Shown here: positions 27,863 to 36,906 of the stretch, piece by piece | Position numbering within the stretch: the first letter of the stretch is position 1 | Layout: each line of letters opens with the position of its first letter | Source: Agromyces sp. Soil535 | GTDB lineage: Bacteria > Actinomycetota > Actinomycetes > Actinomycetales > Microbacteriaceae | Assembly: GCF_001428255.1 (NCBI RefSeq) | Contig: NZ_LMRW01000001.1 | Span: forward strand, 250,504-314,503 | Reading direction: 5' to 3' | Length of the DNA stretch: 64,000 nt | Notes under the pieces: model-generated | Database searches by the model: none | What the model saw: the letters and a program-made list of their open reading frames with translations, nothing else | What the model was told of the DNA's origin: nothing | Program-made: the position numbers and the translations under genes

Positions 27863-30640
27863 ATGTACTACGGCCACGAGTTGCGGTTCGGCACCTTCAT
27901 CACCCCGACCAACGACCCCCCGCAGGCGGCCGTGCGGTTGGCCGAGCTCGCCGAGGCATCCGGCTACGACCTCGTCACCTTCCAGGACCACCCGTACCAG
28001 CCGCGATTCCACGACACGTCGACCCTGCTCACGTGGGTCGCGGCGCGCACCGAGCGCGTCCACCTCGCCGCGAACGTCACGAACCTCCCGTTGCGCCCGC
28101 CCGCCGTGCTCGCTCGGGCGACCGCCAGCCTCGACCTGCTCTCGGGCGGCCGCTTCGAGCTCGGCCTCGGCGCCGGCGGCTTCTGGGACGCGATCGAGGC
28201 CATGGGCGGCCGCCGCCTCACGCCCGGCCAGGCCGTCGACGCGCTGTCGGAGGCGATCGACGTCATCCGGGGCGTCTGGGACCAGGGCGAGCGCGCGCGG
28301 TTGGAGGTCGACGGGCAGTACTACCGGGTCAGCGGCGCGAAGCGCGGCCCGGCGCCGGCGCACAACATCCCGATCTGGATCGGGGCGTACAAGCCGCGGA
28401 TGCTGCGGCTCACCGGTCGCAAGGGCGATGGCTGGCTGCCCACCCTCGGCCACATGAAGCCAGGCCAGTTCGCTGAGTCGAACGCGACGATCGACGAGGC
28501 CGCACGCGCCGCCGGACGCGATCCACGCGAGATCCGGCGCATCGTGAACATCGGCGGGCGGTTCTCGGCGGCAGGCGGCGGGTTCCTCGACGGCCCGGCC
28601 GCGCAGTGGGTGGAGCAGCTGCTGCCCTACGTCGTCGACGACGGCGTCGGCACGTTCATCCTCTCGAGCGACGACCCCGGCACCACGCAGCACTTCGCCG
28701 AGGAGGTCGCCCCCGCGTTGCGCGAGGCGGTCGCGCGCGAGGTGCGCCGCACGGATGCCGCGACCGTCGCCGCGCCCACCTGGGTCGGTCGCAGCACCGC
28801 GGTGCGCGCGAAGCGCCGCGACGGCATCGACTACGACGCACTGCCGCCGTCGCTCGCCGCCCACGCGGTCGAGCCCGGCGACGCGGGCTATGCCCGGGTG
28901 AAGTCGACCTACATGCGGGGTGGCGCTCCCGGGCTCCTGCTGCGGCCGGGAGACCCGCAGGAGGTCGCGGACGCGATCGCGTTCGCCCGCGCCAACCCCG
29001 ACGTGCCGCTCGGGGTGCGCAGCGGTGGCCACGGCATCAGCGGTCGCTCGACGAACGACGGCGGCATCGTGATCGACCTCTCGCGCCTCGACGGCATGGA
29101 AGTGCTCGACGAGTCGGCGCGGCTCGTGCGCATCGGCGCCGGCGCGCGCTGGAAGGACGTCGCCGCGTTCCTCTCGCCGCACGGCTGGGCGCTCAGCTCG
29201 GGCGACTACGGCGGCGTCGGCGTCGGCGGGCTCGCCACGGCCGGCGGCATCGGATGGCTGGTGCGGGAGCACGGGCTCACGATCGACCACGTGCGGGCCG
29301 TCGAGGTGGTGCTCGCCGACGGGAGCATCGTGCGAGCGGATGCCACGCGGCATCCGGAGCTCTTCTGGGCCGTTCGCGGGGCGGGCGCGAACGTCGGCAT
29401 CGTCACCGCGTTCGAGTTCGAGGTCGACGACGTGGGCGACATCGGGTTCGCCCAGCTCGCGTTCGATGCGAGCGCCGCCGCCGGCTTCCTGCAGGCGTGG
29501 GGCGACTGGGTGGTCGACGCGCCGCGCGACCTCACGAGCTTCCTGATCATGGGCGGCGCGCGGGCGGGCCGGCCGCCGGTGGCGCAGGTCATGGCGGTGG
29601 TCGACTCCGACGACCCCGAGACGGTGCTCGCCCGGCTGCAGCCGCTCGCCGAGGCGGCGCCGCTCGTGGCGCAGGACGTCCGCATCACGAGCTACCGGGC
29701 GGTCATCTCGAACTCCGGCGACGCAGCCCACGCTGCGGAAGGCGAGCCGACAGCGCGGTCCGGCCTCGTCGGCCGCATCACGCCGGAGTTCGCGCGCGAC
29801 GCGGCGCGGTTCCTCGAGAGCGGGGCGACGTACTTCTTCCAGCTGCGCGCCGTCGGCGGCGCGGTGCACGACGTGCCGGCGGATGCCACGGCGTTCGCGC
29901 ACCGCTCGGCGGAGTTCTCCGTGGTTGCCTTCGGCTCGAGCCGGCAGCACACGACCGAGAGGTGGCGGGAGCTCATCGTGCCGCACCTCGACGGCGCCTA
30001 CCTGAGCTTCGACAGCGAGCAGGGCGACGAGCAGGTGGAGGCAGCGTTCCCGCCCGCGACGCTCGCGCGGCTTCGCGCGATCAAGGCGCAGGTCGATCCC
30101 GACAACGTGTTCCGGGACAACGCGAACGTGCGGCCCGCGTCCGAGGCGCGGCGGCCGTTCACAGCTGCCCGCCGACGTATGGTCGTCATGCGCGATCACG
30201 GTGCCGAAGTGCCGAAGTGCCGCCTACGCAGGGGCGAGGAACTCCCTTCGGCGCAGCCCACTCAGCCGAGCAACGCGTCCAGGCGCGGGTGGAGGTGCCT
30301 CGTCACGAGCACGGATGCCGCGTGCCGCGCCCCGGCGCGTAGCGCATCTGGCAGCGGCGACCCCGCGAGCGTCGCGTCGAGCACGCCGGCCATGAACGCG
30401 TCGCCCGCACCGTTGGTGTCGAGCACCTCGACCGGCTCCGCCGCCACCTCGTGGCGGGTCATCCGCTCGTCGACGGCGATCGCGCCCTCGGCCCCGAGCG
30501 TGCACACCACGAGCGACGCCCCGCCCGCGATGCGGCGCTCCATGAACGGCAGCGGGTCGTCGCCGATGCGGTCGGCGTTCATGAAGATCACGTCGGCGAC
30601 CTCGATGAACGGGCGGTGGAACCCGGCCTCGCCGTCGTAG
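27863..30640 (+). CDS. LLM flavin-dependent oxidoreductase fused to a BBE-type FAD oxidase; C-terminus runs on
   Basis: A 925-codon frame. Residues 1-300 are a luciferase-like monooxygenase (LRFGTFITPTNDPPQAA, LSGGRFELGLGAG, PIWIGAYKPRMLRL). Residues 340-765 are a berberine-bridge-type FAD oxidase (LGVRSGGHGISGRSTNDGG, GGGxGWL-type loop AGGIGWLVREHGLTIDHV, terminal VDPDNVFRDNANV). The natural homology ends near 30150, but no stop follows in any forward frame for over 100 bp, so the frame runs about 380 bp antisense into the sugar kinase gene; those last ~160 residues look non-native. GGAG precedes ATG 27863. LLM-FAD fusions are known in actinobacteria; the substrate is unknown. Probably HxlR-controlled. 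Confidence 0.8.
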   Translation: MYYGHELRFGTFITPTNDPPQAAVRLAELAEASGYDLVTFQDHPYQPRFHDTSTLLTWVAARTERVHLAANVTNLPLRPPAVLARATASLDLLSGGRFELGLGAGGFWDAIEAMGGRRLTPGQAVDALSEAIDVIRGVWDQGERARLEVDGQYYRVSGAKRGPAPAHNIPIWIGAYKPRMLRLTGRKGDGWLPTLGHMKPGQFAESNATIDEAARAAGRDPREIRRIVNIGGRFSAAGGGFLDGPAAQWVEQLLPYVVDDGVGTFILSSDDPGTTQHFAEEVAPALREAVAREVRRTDAATVAAPTWVGRSTAVRAKRRDGIDYDALPPSLAAHAVEPGDAGYARVKSTYMRGGAPGLLLRPGDPQEVADAIAFARANPDVPLGVRSGGHGISGRSTNDGGIVIDLSRLDGMEVLDESARLVRIGAGARWKDVAAFLSPHGWALSSGDYGGVGVGGLATAGGIGWLVREHGLTIDHVRAVEVVLADGSIVRADATRHPELFWAVRGAGANVGIVTAFEFEVDDVGDIGFAQLAFDASAAAGFLQAWGDWVVDAPRDLTSFLIMGGARAGRPPVAQVMAVVDSDDPETVLARLQPLAEAAPLVAQDVRITSYRAVISNSGDAAHAAEGEPTARSGLVGRITPEFARDAARFLESGATYFFQLRAVGGAVHDVPADATAFAHRSAEFSVVAFGSSRQHTTERWRELIVPHLDGAYLSFDSEQGDEQVEAAFPPATLARLRAIKAQVDPDNVFRDNANVRPASEARRPFTAARRRMVVMRDHGAEVPKCRLRRGEELPSAQPTQPSNASRRGWRCLVTSTDAACRAPARSASGSGDPASVASSTPAMNASPAPLVSSTSTGSAATSWRVIRSSTAIAPSAPSVHTTSDAPPAMRRSMNGSGSSPMRSAFMKITSATSMNGRWNPASPS
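30201..30224 (+). repeat. Short octamer repeat (2-3 units of GTGCCGAA)
   Basis: Two exact units GTGCCGAA and a third variant GTGCCGCC lie just beyond the natural end of the LLM-FAD protein. The same octamer family forms the 19-unit minisatellite at 57497-57648. Confidence 0.6.
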
Positions 30641-31122
30641 TCGTGGATGTCGGTCCAGATCGGGCGGCCTGCGGCGCGCGCCGCGTCGATGAGCTCGAGC
30701 GAGAGCGGGGCGAGGTCGAGCACGATCGCCGCGGCATCCGACATCGCCGCGACCGCGTCGGGAGCCGGCCCGCCGTCGAGGTCCTGTGGCGTCGCGAGGT
30801 AGAGCGAGATGCGCTCGCCGTCGCGCGTCATGAGGTTGAGGTGGCGTTCGGTGGTGCCGCCTTCGCCCGCGAGCAGGTCGACGCCCGCCTCGCCGAGGAC
30901 GCGCCGCACGCGCTCACCCTCGACGTCGCCGCCGAGGAGCGCGTGCAGGGTTACGGGGCGGCCGAGGCCCGCGAGGCCGAGCGCCTTGCCCGCCGAGGTG
31001 CCGCCGACCGTCTCCCAGTCGCCGAGGGCGAACTGCATGTGCGGCACGGGCTCCGGCAGGCGGTCGAGCTCGACGATGCGGTTCCACGACGCGGGCCCGG
31101 CGATGAAGACGTGATCGGTCAT
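30262..31122 (-). CDS. PfkB-family carbohydrate kinase
   Basis: A 286-residue ribokinase-fold protein. It starts FIAGPASWNRIVELDRLPEP, has the substrate-side loop GDWETVGGTSAGKALGLAGLG, and ends with the catalytic/anion-hole motif DTNGAGDAFMAGVL, in which Asp of GAGD is the general base. It should phosphorylate a sugar or nucleoside. CAGAAT ends six bases before the ATG at 31122, consistent with a leaderless transcript. The 3' 380 bp are overlapped antisense by the run-on frame of the flavoenzyme fusion. Confidence 0.9.
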   Translation of the reverse strand: MTDHVFIAGPASWNRIVELDRLPEPVPHMQFALGDWETVGGTSAGKALGLAGLGRPVTLHALLGGDVEGERVRRVLGEAGVDLLAGEGGTTERHLNLMTRDGERISLYLATPQDLDGGPAPDAVAAMSDAAAIVLDLAPLSLELIDAARAAGRPIWTDIHDYDGEAGFHRPFIEVADVIFMNADRIGDDPLPFMERRIAGGASLVVCTLGAEGAIAVDERMTRHEVAAEPVEVLDTNGAGDAFMAGVLDATLAGSPLPDALRAGARHAASVLVTRHLHPRLDALLG

Positions 31123-31148
31123 CCGTTCATTCTGGCGGGTCGCGGGCG

Positions 31149-31352
31149 TCAACCCCCAGCCATCATGCCGCCGACGGCCGGCGGATTCACGTCGGGAGTT
31201 CGCTCCTTTCCGCAGCGAGCGCACTGATGCCAAGCTCCAGCCTCGATGTCGCGGTGCACCACCCACTGTGCATGCCCAACCGGCACCGCAGCGATTTCCC
31301 GGCCATGATCCCTCCCGTCTCCCGTCTCCGTAATCAGGGGGAACTGGGGCAC
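31149..31352 (-). CDS. Possible small CxxC protein (hypothetical)
   Basis: A 67-codon frame on the minus strand, opened by GTG at 31352, with a zinc-ribbon-like half motif HQCARCGKERTP preceded by HAQWVVHRDIEAGAW. This resembles short actinobacterial proteins with the pattern W-x-R...C-x-x-CGK. No convincing ribosome binding site or leaderless -10 is seen, and only one CxxC pair is present. It occupies most of the 285-bp gap between the sugar kinase and the cupin gene. Low-confidence call; function unknown. Confidence 0.35.
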   Translation of the reverse strand: MPQFPLITETGDGRDHGREIAAVPVGHAQWVVHRDIEAGAWHQCARCGKERTPDVNPPAVGGMMAGG

Positions 31353-31406
31353 AGGGTACTCCTGCGACGGTCGCGCCTCCGCAAAGCGCGTGGTGTCCGC
31401 CCGCCC

Positions 31407-31751
31407 CTATTCGAGCCACTCCGTCACGAACGTCGGGTTCGCGTGGATGTTCGTCGACACGAACGGCTCGCCCCCGACGACCGCGAACTTGTGCGGCGTG
31501 AACGCGGGCACCACGAGCACCTGCCCGCCGACCGCCTCGAGCCGCTCGTCGCCGACCGTGAACAGCGCGCGGCCGTGCCGCACCACGAAGGTCTCGGTGT
31601 ACGGGTGCTGATGCAGCCGGGGCCCCGCGCCGTCGCGCGAGGAGTACACGAAGATCAGGGAGACCTGCGAGCCGATCGTCGCGCCCTCGATCTCGTCGTT
31701 CCAGTGCAGGTCGTCGGTCGCGGCATCCGCGCGCTGGTACATGAGAACCAT
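31407..31751 (-). CDS. Cupin-domain protein
   Basis: A 114-residue cupin: motif 1 GPRLHQHPYTETFVVRHG (His, His, Glu and a later His as metal ligands) and motif 2 GQVLVVPAFTPHKFAVVG. GAGGAGG lies about six bases before the ATG at 31751. Function unknown; small stand-alone cupins often bind a metal and a small acid or sugar derivative. It is divergent from the CtpE-like ATPase. Confidence 0.82.
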   Translation of the reverse strand: MVLMYQRADAATDDLHWNDEIEGATIGSQVSLIFVYSSRDGAGPRLHQHPYTETFVVRHGRALFTVGDERLEAVGGQVLVVPAFTPHKFAVVGGEPFVSTNIHANPTFVTEWLE

Positions 31752-31860
31752 GTGCTCCTCCTCGTCGTCGAGCCGAACGCGCGGCCACGATAACGCGAGC
31801 CCGGGGATGCCGCCACCTCCCCCCTGTCGCTGGCACCGCCTGATGTGGTGGGATGACGGG

Positions 31861-34353
31861 GTGGGGGCGATCGTCGCGAACGCAACGGGGCTGAGCTCTG
31901 CGGAGGTCGCGGAGCGCGTCGCCCGCGGCGAGACGAACGCGTTCGAGAGCCCCACGAGCCGCAGCGCGTGGAGCATCGTCCGCGCCAACGTCTTCACGAT
32001 CTTCAACGCCATCATCGGCGGGTGCTTCCTCGTGCTGCTGCTCATCGGCCGTTGGCAGGACGCGCTCTTCGGCTTCAGCGCCATCGCCAACACGATCATC
32101 GGCTCGGTGCAGGAGTTCCGCGCCAAGCGCTCGCTCGACAAGCTCGCCCTCATGCACGCACCCCACGCCAGGGTCATCCGCGACGGCGAAGAGCGAGAGG
32201 TCGCGCTCGCTGACGTGGTGCTCGGCGACCTCCTCGTGCTGCGGGCGGGCGACCAGGTCGCCGCCGATGCGCACGTCCTGACCTCCGAGCGCCTGCAACT
32301 CGACGAGTCCATGCTCACGGGCGAGTCCGACCCGGTCGACAAGGCGACGGATGACGCGGTGCTGTCAGGCTCGATCGTGATCGGCGGTGGCGGTGCCGCG
32401 GTGGTCGACAAGGTCGGCGCGGACTCGTTCGCGAACAAGCTCTCGAGCGAGGCCAAGCAGTTCTCGCTCGTGGCATCCGAGCTGCGCTCCTCGATCAACC
32501 GCCTGCTCGGCTGGATCGCGTGGATCATCGGGCCGATCAGCCTGCTCGTGCTCAACGCGCAGATGGTGACGAAGGGCGGCTGGGTCGAGGCGATCGAGAG
32601 CGGCGAGTGGCAGGATGCGGCGGTCGCGTCCATCGCGGCGATCGTCGCGATGATCCCGCTCGGCCTCGTGCTCATGACGAGCATCGCGTTCGCGGTCGGC
32701 GCCGTGAGGCTCGCCAACCGGAACGTGCTGGTGCAGGAGCTGCCGGCGGTCGAGGGCCTCGCCCGAGTGGACCTCATCTGCCTCGACAAGACCGGCACCC
32801 TCACCGAGGGCGACATCGTGTTCGACGCGGCGCATCCGCTGGCCTCGCACGCGCCCGACGGATGGACGGACGTGCTCGCCTGGTATGGCGCAGAGCCCGA
32901 GGCGAACGCCACCGCGCGGTGCCTCGTCGAGCCGTATCCCGTGCAGCGCGTGCTCGAGCCCGAGGCGCGCATCGCGTTCTCGTCGGCGCGCAAGTGGAGT
33001 GCGGTCGGATTCCCGGGGTCGGGCACGTGGGTGCTCGGCGGGCCCGAAATGGTGTTCGCGGCATCCGGCGACAGGGTTGCAGGCATCGCCGCCGCGACGG
33101 ATGCCTCGGCGCGCGGCGACCTGCGCGCCCAGGCCGCCCACCTCGCCGCCACCGGCCGCCGAACGCTCGTGCTCGCGCACAGCCCAGAGGAGCTCACCGC
33201 CGAGCGCGCCGAGGCCGAGCGCCTGCCGGGCTCGCTCACCGCGGTGGCGCTGCTGACGTTCCGCGAGAGCGTGCGCCCGGATGCCCGCGACACCCTCGAG
33301 TACTTTGCCGCGCAGGGCGTCGCCGTGCGCATCATCTCGGGCGACAGCCCGCAGACGGTGGCGGCGATCGCCCGCGAGGTCGGCGTGGACGCGCCCCGCG
33401 GGTATGACGCGCGCGAGCTGCCGACCGACCTCGATGAGCTCGGCGAGGCGCTCGAGTCGCATGTCGTGTTCGGCCGGGTCACGCCGTCGCAGAAGAAGGA
33501 CATCGTCACCGCACTGCAGCGCCGCGGGCACACCGTCGCGATGACGGGCGACGGCGTGAACGACGCGCTCGCCATCAAGGAAGCCGACATCGGCATCGCG
33601 ATGAACTCGGGCTCGGCGGCCACCAAGGCGGTGGCGCGCATCATTCTGCTCGACGGCCGGTTCTCCCAGCTGCCGGGGGTTGTGGCCGAGGGGCGGCAGG
33701 TCATCGCGAACATCGAGCGGGTTTCGATGCTCTTCCTCACGAAGACCGCGTACTCCACGGCGCTCGCGGTGCTGTTCGGGGTGATGCTGCTGCCGTTCCC
33801 GTTCCTGCCGCGCCAGCTGTCGGTGACCGACGGCCTCACCATCGGCATCCCCGCGTTCTTCCTCGCGCTCATGCCGAACGCGCGCCGTTACCTACCCGGG
33901 TTCCTCCCACGCTCGCTGACCTTCGCGATCCCGGCGGGCATCATCATCGCGCTCGTCCTGGCCCTCTACAGTCGCATGGCCACGGATGCCGGCATCCCCG
34001 AGGACGAGCTGCGTACCGGATCGACGATGATCCTCGGCATCGTCGGCCTCTGGGTGCTCACCGTGCTGTCGCGTCCGATCGACGGCTGGAAGATCGTCAT
34101 CATCGGCGCGATGATGATCGGCCTCGTGCTCGTCTTCGCCATCCCGGTCGTGGCCGACTTCCTGCAGTTCGTCGAGCTGACGCTGCCGACGGCGCTGCTC
34201 GTGATCGCGGCATCCGTCATCTCGATCGCGGGAATCGAAGTGGTGAGATTCGTGCATCGACGAGCCGTGCGGCGGATGGTGCCCGCCGTGCCCGCGGCGC
34301 TCGTCGCCACGGTCAGGCGGACGGCTCCCGGCGTGCCGCCATCGACCGACTGA
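31861..34353 (+). CDS. ctpE: CtpE-like P-type cation ATPase
   Basis: An 830-residue P-type ATPase. N-terminal GLSSAEVAERVARGETNAF and RANVFTIFNAIIGG match M. tuberculosis CtpE. The A-domain has LTGES (TGE), the phosphorylation motif is CLDKTGTLTEG, the hinge is MTGDGVNDALAIKEADIGIAM, and about ten membrane helices include IPLGLVLM in M4. CtpE was reported to import calcium in mycobacteria, so Ca2+ or Mg2+ transport is likely. GTG 31861 gives the family-typical ten residues before GLS; ATG 31843 is the alternative. The 3' end overlaps the convergent membrane-protein gene by 41 bp. Confidence 0.87.
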   Translation: MGAIVANATGLSSAEVAERVARGETNAFESPTSRSAWSIVRANVFTIFNAIIGGCFLVLLLIGRWQDALFGFSAIANTIIGSVQEFRAKRSLDKLALMHAPHARVIRDGEEREVALADVVLGDLLVLRAGDQVAADAHVLTSERLQLDESMLTGESDPVDKATDDAVLSGSIVIGGGGAAVVDKVGADSFANKLSSEAKQFSLVASELRSSINRLLGWIAWIIGPISLLVLNAQMVTKGGWVEAIESGEWQDAAVASIAAIVAMIPLGLVLMTSIAFAVGAVRLANRNVLVQELPAVEGLARVDLICLDKTGTLTEGDIVFDAAHPLASHAPDGWTDVLAWYGAEPEANATARCLVEPYPVQRVLEPEARIAFSSARKWSAVGFPGSGTWVLGGPEMVFAASGDRVAGIAAATDASARGDLRAQAAHLAATGRRTLVLAHSPEELTAERAEAERLPGSLTAVALLTFRESVRPDARDTLEYFAAQGVAVRIISGDSPQTVAAIAREVGVDAPRGYDARELPTDLDELGEALESHVVFGRVTPSQKKDIVTALQRRGHTVAMTGDGVNDALAIKEADIGIAMNSGSAATKAVARIILLDGRFSQLPGVVAEGRQVIANIERVSMLFLTKTAYSTALAVLFGVMLLPFPFLPRQLSVTDGLTIGIPAFFLALMPNARRYLPGFLPRSLTFAIPAGIIIALVLALYSRMATDAGIPEDELRTGSTMILGIVGLWVLTVLSRPIDGWKIVIIGAMMIGLVLVFAIPVVADFLQFVELTLPTALLVIAASVISIAGIEVVRFVHRRAVRRMVPAVPAALVATVRRTAPGVPPSTD

Positions 34354-34759
34354 AGAACTCCGCAGGGCGCCCCGCCCACAGCGCGAGGATGATGAGCGCG
34401 GAGATGCCGCCGCCGATCGCGAGCGACCACCACGACGATCCGTCGGTGGGCGTCGCGATCACACCGATCACCCACACGAGGGCCGAGAGCGACACCAGCA
34501 CGGTCACGAAGATGCGCGCCGAGTTGCGCCCACGCGTGAGCCCCGAGGCCATGGCGATCGTGAGGAGGCCGATGAGGATGATCCCCGCGCCCCAGAGGCT
34601 GACGGCGAACGCGTCGCCCGCGGCCCGCACTGCGTCGTCGTAGCGCAGGAGGATCAGCAGGATGCCGGCGATGATGTCGAGGATGCCCGAGATGTACGTG
34701 AGCACGACGACGGCGATCACCCGCTTCGGCGGGCGCGGCCGTACGGTGTCTTCGGTCAT
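34313..34759 (-). CDS. Small four-helix membrane protein (HdeD/DUF308-like)
   Basis: A 148-residue protein with four hydrophobic segments: VIAVVVLTYISGILDIIAGILL, LWGAGIILIGLLTIAMASGL, ARIFVTVLVSLSALVWVIGV and LAIGGGISALIILALW. This arrangement resembles DUF308/HdeD-like or DUF7144-type membrane proteins. GGAGG precedes ATG 34759. It overlaps the CtpE-like gene tail-to-tail by 41 bp. Function unknown. Confidence 0.7.
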   Translation of the reverse strand: MTEDTVRPRPPKRVIAVVVLTYISGILDIIAGILLILLRYDDAVRAAGDAFAVSLWGAGIILIGLLTIAMASGLTRGRNSARIFVTVLVSLSALVWVIGVIATPTDGSSWWSLAIGGGISALIILALWAGRPAEFFSRSMAARREPSA

Positions 34760-34894
34760 GTCGCCCCCTCCCGGCGCCGCCCTCGGCGTTCGGGTCCAGC
34801 ATACGAGCGGCGGGTCGTCTGCGGTTCGATACGCTGGGCGTCCGCCCATCGACTGCGCGGATGCCGCCGCGCGCAGTGATCCGAAGGAAGAGCC

Positions 34895-35881
34895 GTGCCC
34901 CGTTTCGATCTGCCGGTCGACGCACTCCGCGCATACCGCCCCGATGTCGCCGAGCCAGGAGACTTCGACGCGTTCTGGACGTCGACGCTCGCCGAGTCCC
35001 GCGCACTCGCCGAGCCGCCGCGTCTCACCCGCGTCGCCTCGCCACTCACCGCGTTCGAGGTCTACGACGTGTCGTTCAGCGGATTCGGCGGAGATCCCGT
35101 CGGCGGTTGGTTCATCGTGCCCGCCGGAGCCGACCAGCCGCTCCCGGCGATCGTCGAGTACAACGGCTACGGCGGGGGGCGCGGCCTGCCGCACGAGCGG
35201 CTCGCGTGGGCGGCATCCGGCTACGCGTACTTCCTCATGGACACGCGCGGCCAGGGCAGCGTCTGGGGGACCGGCGGCGAGACGGCCGACCCGCACGGCA
35301 CCGGGCCGTCGGCGCCGGGCTTCATGACGCGCGGTATCGAGGACCCGGCCACGTACTACTACCGCCGCGTCTTCACCGACGCGGTGCTCGCGATCGACGC
35401 TGTGCGATCGTTCGACCGGGTCGACGCCGACCGCGTCGCGGCGTGCGGAGGCAGCCAGGGCGGCGGCATCGCGATCGCCGCGGCAGGTCTCTCCTCAGGG
35501 CTCGTCGGCGCGATGCCCGAGGTGCCGTTCCTCTGCCACTTCGAGCGGGCCGTCGGCCTCACCGACAGGTTCCCGTACCAGGAGATCGTGCAGTATCTCT
35601 CGGTGCACCGGGATGCCGCACCGCGCGCGTTCGAGACCCTCGCCTACTTCGACGGGGTCAACCTGGCGAAGCGCGCGACGGCGCCTGCGCTGTTCTCGGT
35701 CGGGCTCATGGACCCGGTGTGCCCGCCGTCGACCGTGTATGCCGCGCGCAACCACTGGGGCGCCGGCGCCTCGGCCGACATCGTCGAGTACGCCTTCAAC
35801 GAGCACGAGGGCGGCGCCGCGGCGCACTGGCAGCGGCAGTCGGCGTGGCTCGCGGAGCGTCTCGTACGGAGCATGGCATGA
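34895..35881 (+). CDS. CE7-family acetylxylan esterase / cephalosporin-C deacetylase
   Basis: A 328-residue alpha/beta hydrolase matching the CE7 family: FDLPVDALRAYRP..AEP.DFDAFW, FSGFGGDPVGGWFIVP, EYNGYGGGRG, MDTRGQG, nucleophile Ser in CGGSQGGGIAI, Asp in GLMDPVCPPST and His near EYAFNEHEGG. It removes acetyl groups from xylo-oligosaccharides and related substrates. Its stop overlaps the ATG of the next gene (ATGA at 35878-35881), indicating coupling to an amino-sugar-type kinase, so amino- or acetylated-sugar use is likely. Confidence 0.9.
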   Translation: MPRFDLPVDALRAYRPDVAEPGDFDAFWTSTLAESRALAEPPRLTRVASPLTAFEVYDVSFSGFGGDPVGGWFIVPAGADQPLPAIVEYNGYGGGRGLPHERLAWAASGYAYFLMDTRGQGSVWGTGGETADPHGTGPSAPGFMTRGIEDPATYYYRRVFTDAVLAIDAVRSFDRVDADRVAACGGSQGGGIAIAAAGLSSGLVGAMPEVPFLCHFERAVGLTDRFPYQEIVQYLSVHRDAAPRAFETLAYFDGVNLAKRATAPALFSVGLMDPVCPPSTVYAARNHWGAGASADIVEYAFNEHEGGAAAHWQRQSAWLAERLVRSMA

Positions 35882-36801
35882 GGCGCGGCGGGTCGCTGGC
35901 GATCGACGCGGGTCAGTCGGGCATCAAGGTACGCCACGCGGATGCCGCGGGCGCGAGCGAGTGGGCCGGTCCCGGCATCCGCACCGACCTGCCGCTGCTG
36001 CCGCAGCTCGCCCGGGTCATGGCGCAGGCCGTCGACGCGGGGTACGCGTTCGACGCCGTCGGACTGGGCGTGTCGGGGCTCACGTCGGACGAGTCCGACG
36101 CTGGGTACCTGCTCGCCGCGGCGGTGCAGTACGGGGTGCGCGCCGTGCACCTCGCGCACGACTCGATCACCGCGTACCTCGGCGCGCTCGGCGACGACCG
36201 CGGCGCCGTGGTCGCCTCGGGCACCGGCGTGGTCACCCTCGCCGTGGGTCGGACCGACGTGGCGCGGGTCGACGGTTGGGGCTACCTCATCGGCGATGCA
36301 GGCAGCGGGTACTGGCTCGGTCGCGCCGCGCTCGACGCCGTGATGCGCGCGCACGACGGACGGGGCGACCCCACCGCGCTCACCGCCGTCGTGCGCGAGG
36401 AGTTCCCAGACCTCGAGCGGGCGTACATCGAGCTGCAGGTGGATCCGGCACGCGTCGGGCGCATCGCCGCCTACGCGCGGCACGTCGCCGACGCGGCGGC
36501 GGCCGGCGATGCTGTCGCCGGCGCGATCGTGTCTGCGGCCGGTCGCGAGCTCGCGGCATCCGTGATCGCCGGTCTGCGACGCGTCGGTGAGGCGGATGCC
36601 GCGGCGCCCCGTGTGCGCGGCGTCGGCGGGGTGTTCGGCGGCGCGGCGCTGGCGCGCGCGTTCACGGCGTCGGTGCTGGAGCAGGTGCCCGGAGCCGATA
36701 TCCGGCTCGGGGAGGCGCATCCTCTCGACGGCGCCGCGGCGCTCGGCAGCGTGGCTCCCTCGAGCGCCCTCGCGACGCACATCTCGTCCGCGGGCGGCTG
36801 A
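35878..36801 (+). CDS. BadF/N-acetylglucosamine kinase-type ATPase
   Basis: A 307-residue ASKHA-fold protein: phosphate-1 SLAIDAGQSGIKV, connect/phosphate-2 region VASGTGVVTLAVG, GWGYLIGDAGSGYWLGRAAL (diagnostic of the BadF/NAGK family), and adenosine motif GVGGVFGGAALA. It should phosphorylate N-acetylglucosamine or a related sugar. Translation is coupled to the upstream CE7 esterase by a 4-bp overlap. Confidence 0.88.
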   Translation: MRRGGSLAIDAGQSGIKVRHADAAGASEWAGPGIRTDLPLLPQLARVMAQAVDAGYAFDAVGLGVSGLTSDESDAGYLLAAAVQYGVRAVHLAHDSITAYLGALGDDRGAVVASGTGVVTLAVGRTDVARVDGWGYLIGDAGSGYWLGRAALDAVMRAHDGRGDPTALTAVVREEFPDLERAYIELQVDPARVGRIAAYARHVADAAAAGDAVAGAIVSAAGRELAASVIAGLRRVGEADAAAPRVRGVGGVFGGAALARAFTASVLEQVPGADIRLGEAHPLDGAAALGSVAPSSALATHISSAGG

Positions 36802-36906
36802 GCCCGCGACAGTCTCGGCGGGCGGGCGACCGCGCCGACGGGGAGAGCCCCGAGGCATCCGCTCCGAGGCCCTCCCGCTCGCCTGAGGTCGTCGCGCGCC
36901 GGGACG

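Noticed and set aside
28606..30342. Second long frame across the LLM-FAD fusion
   Set aside because: Arg/Ala-rich shadow translation of a gene whose domains are clear in the other frame.
36838..36880. Terminator hairpin between the NAGK-type kinase and SRPBCC genes
   Set aside because: The stem is interrupted by several mismatches and no T-run follows; too weak to call.
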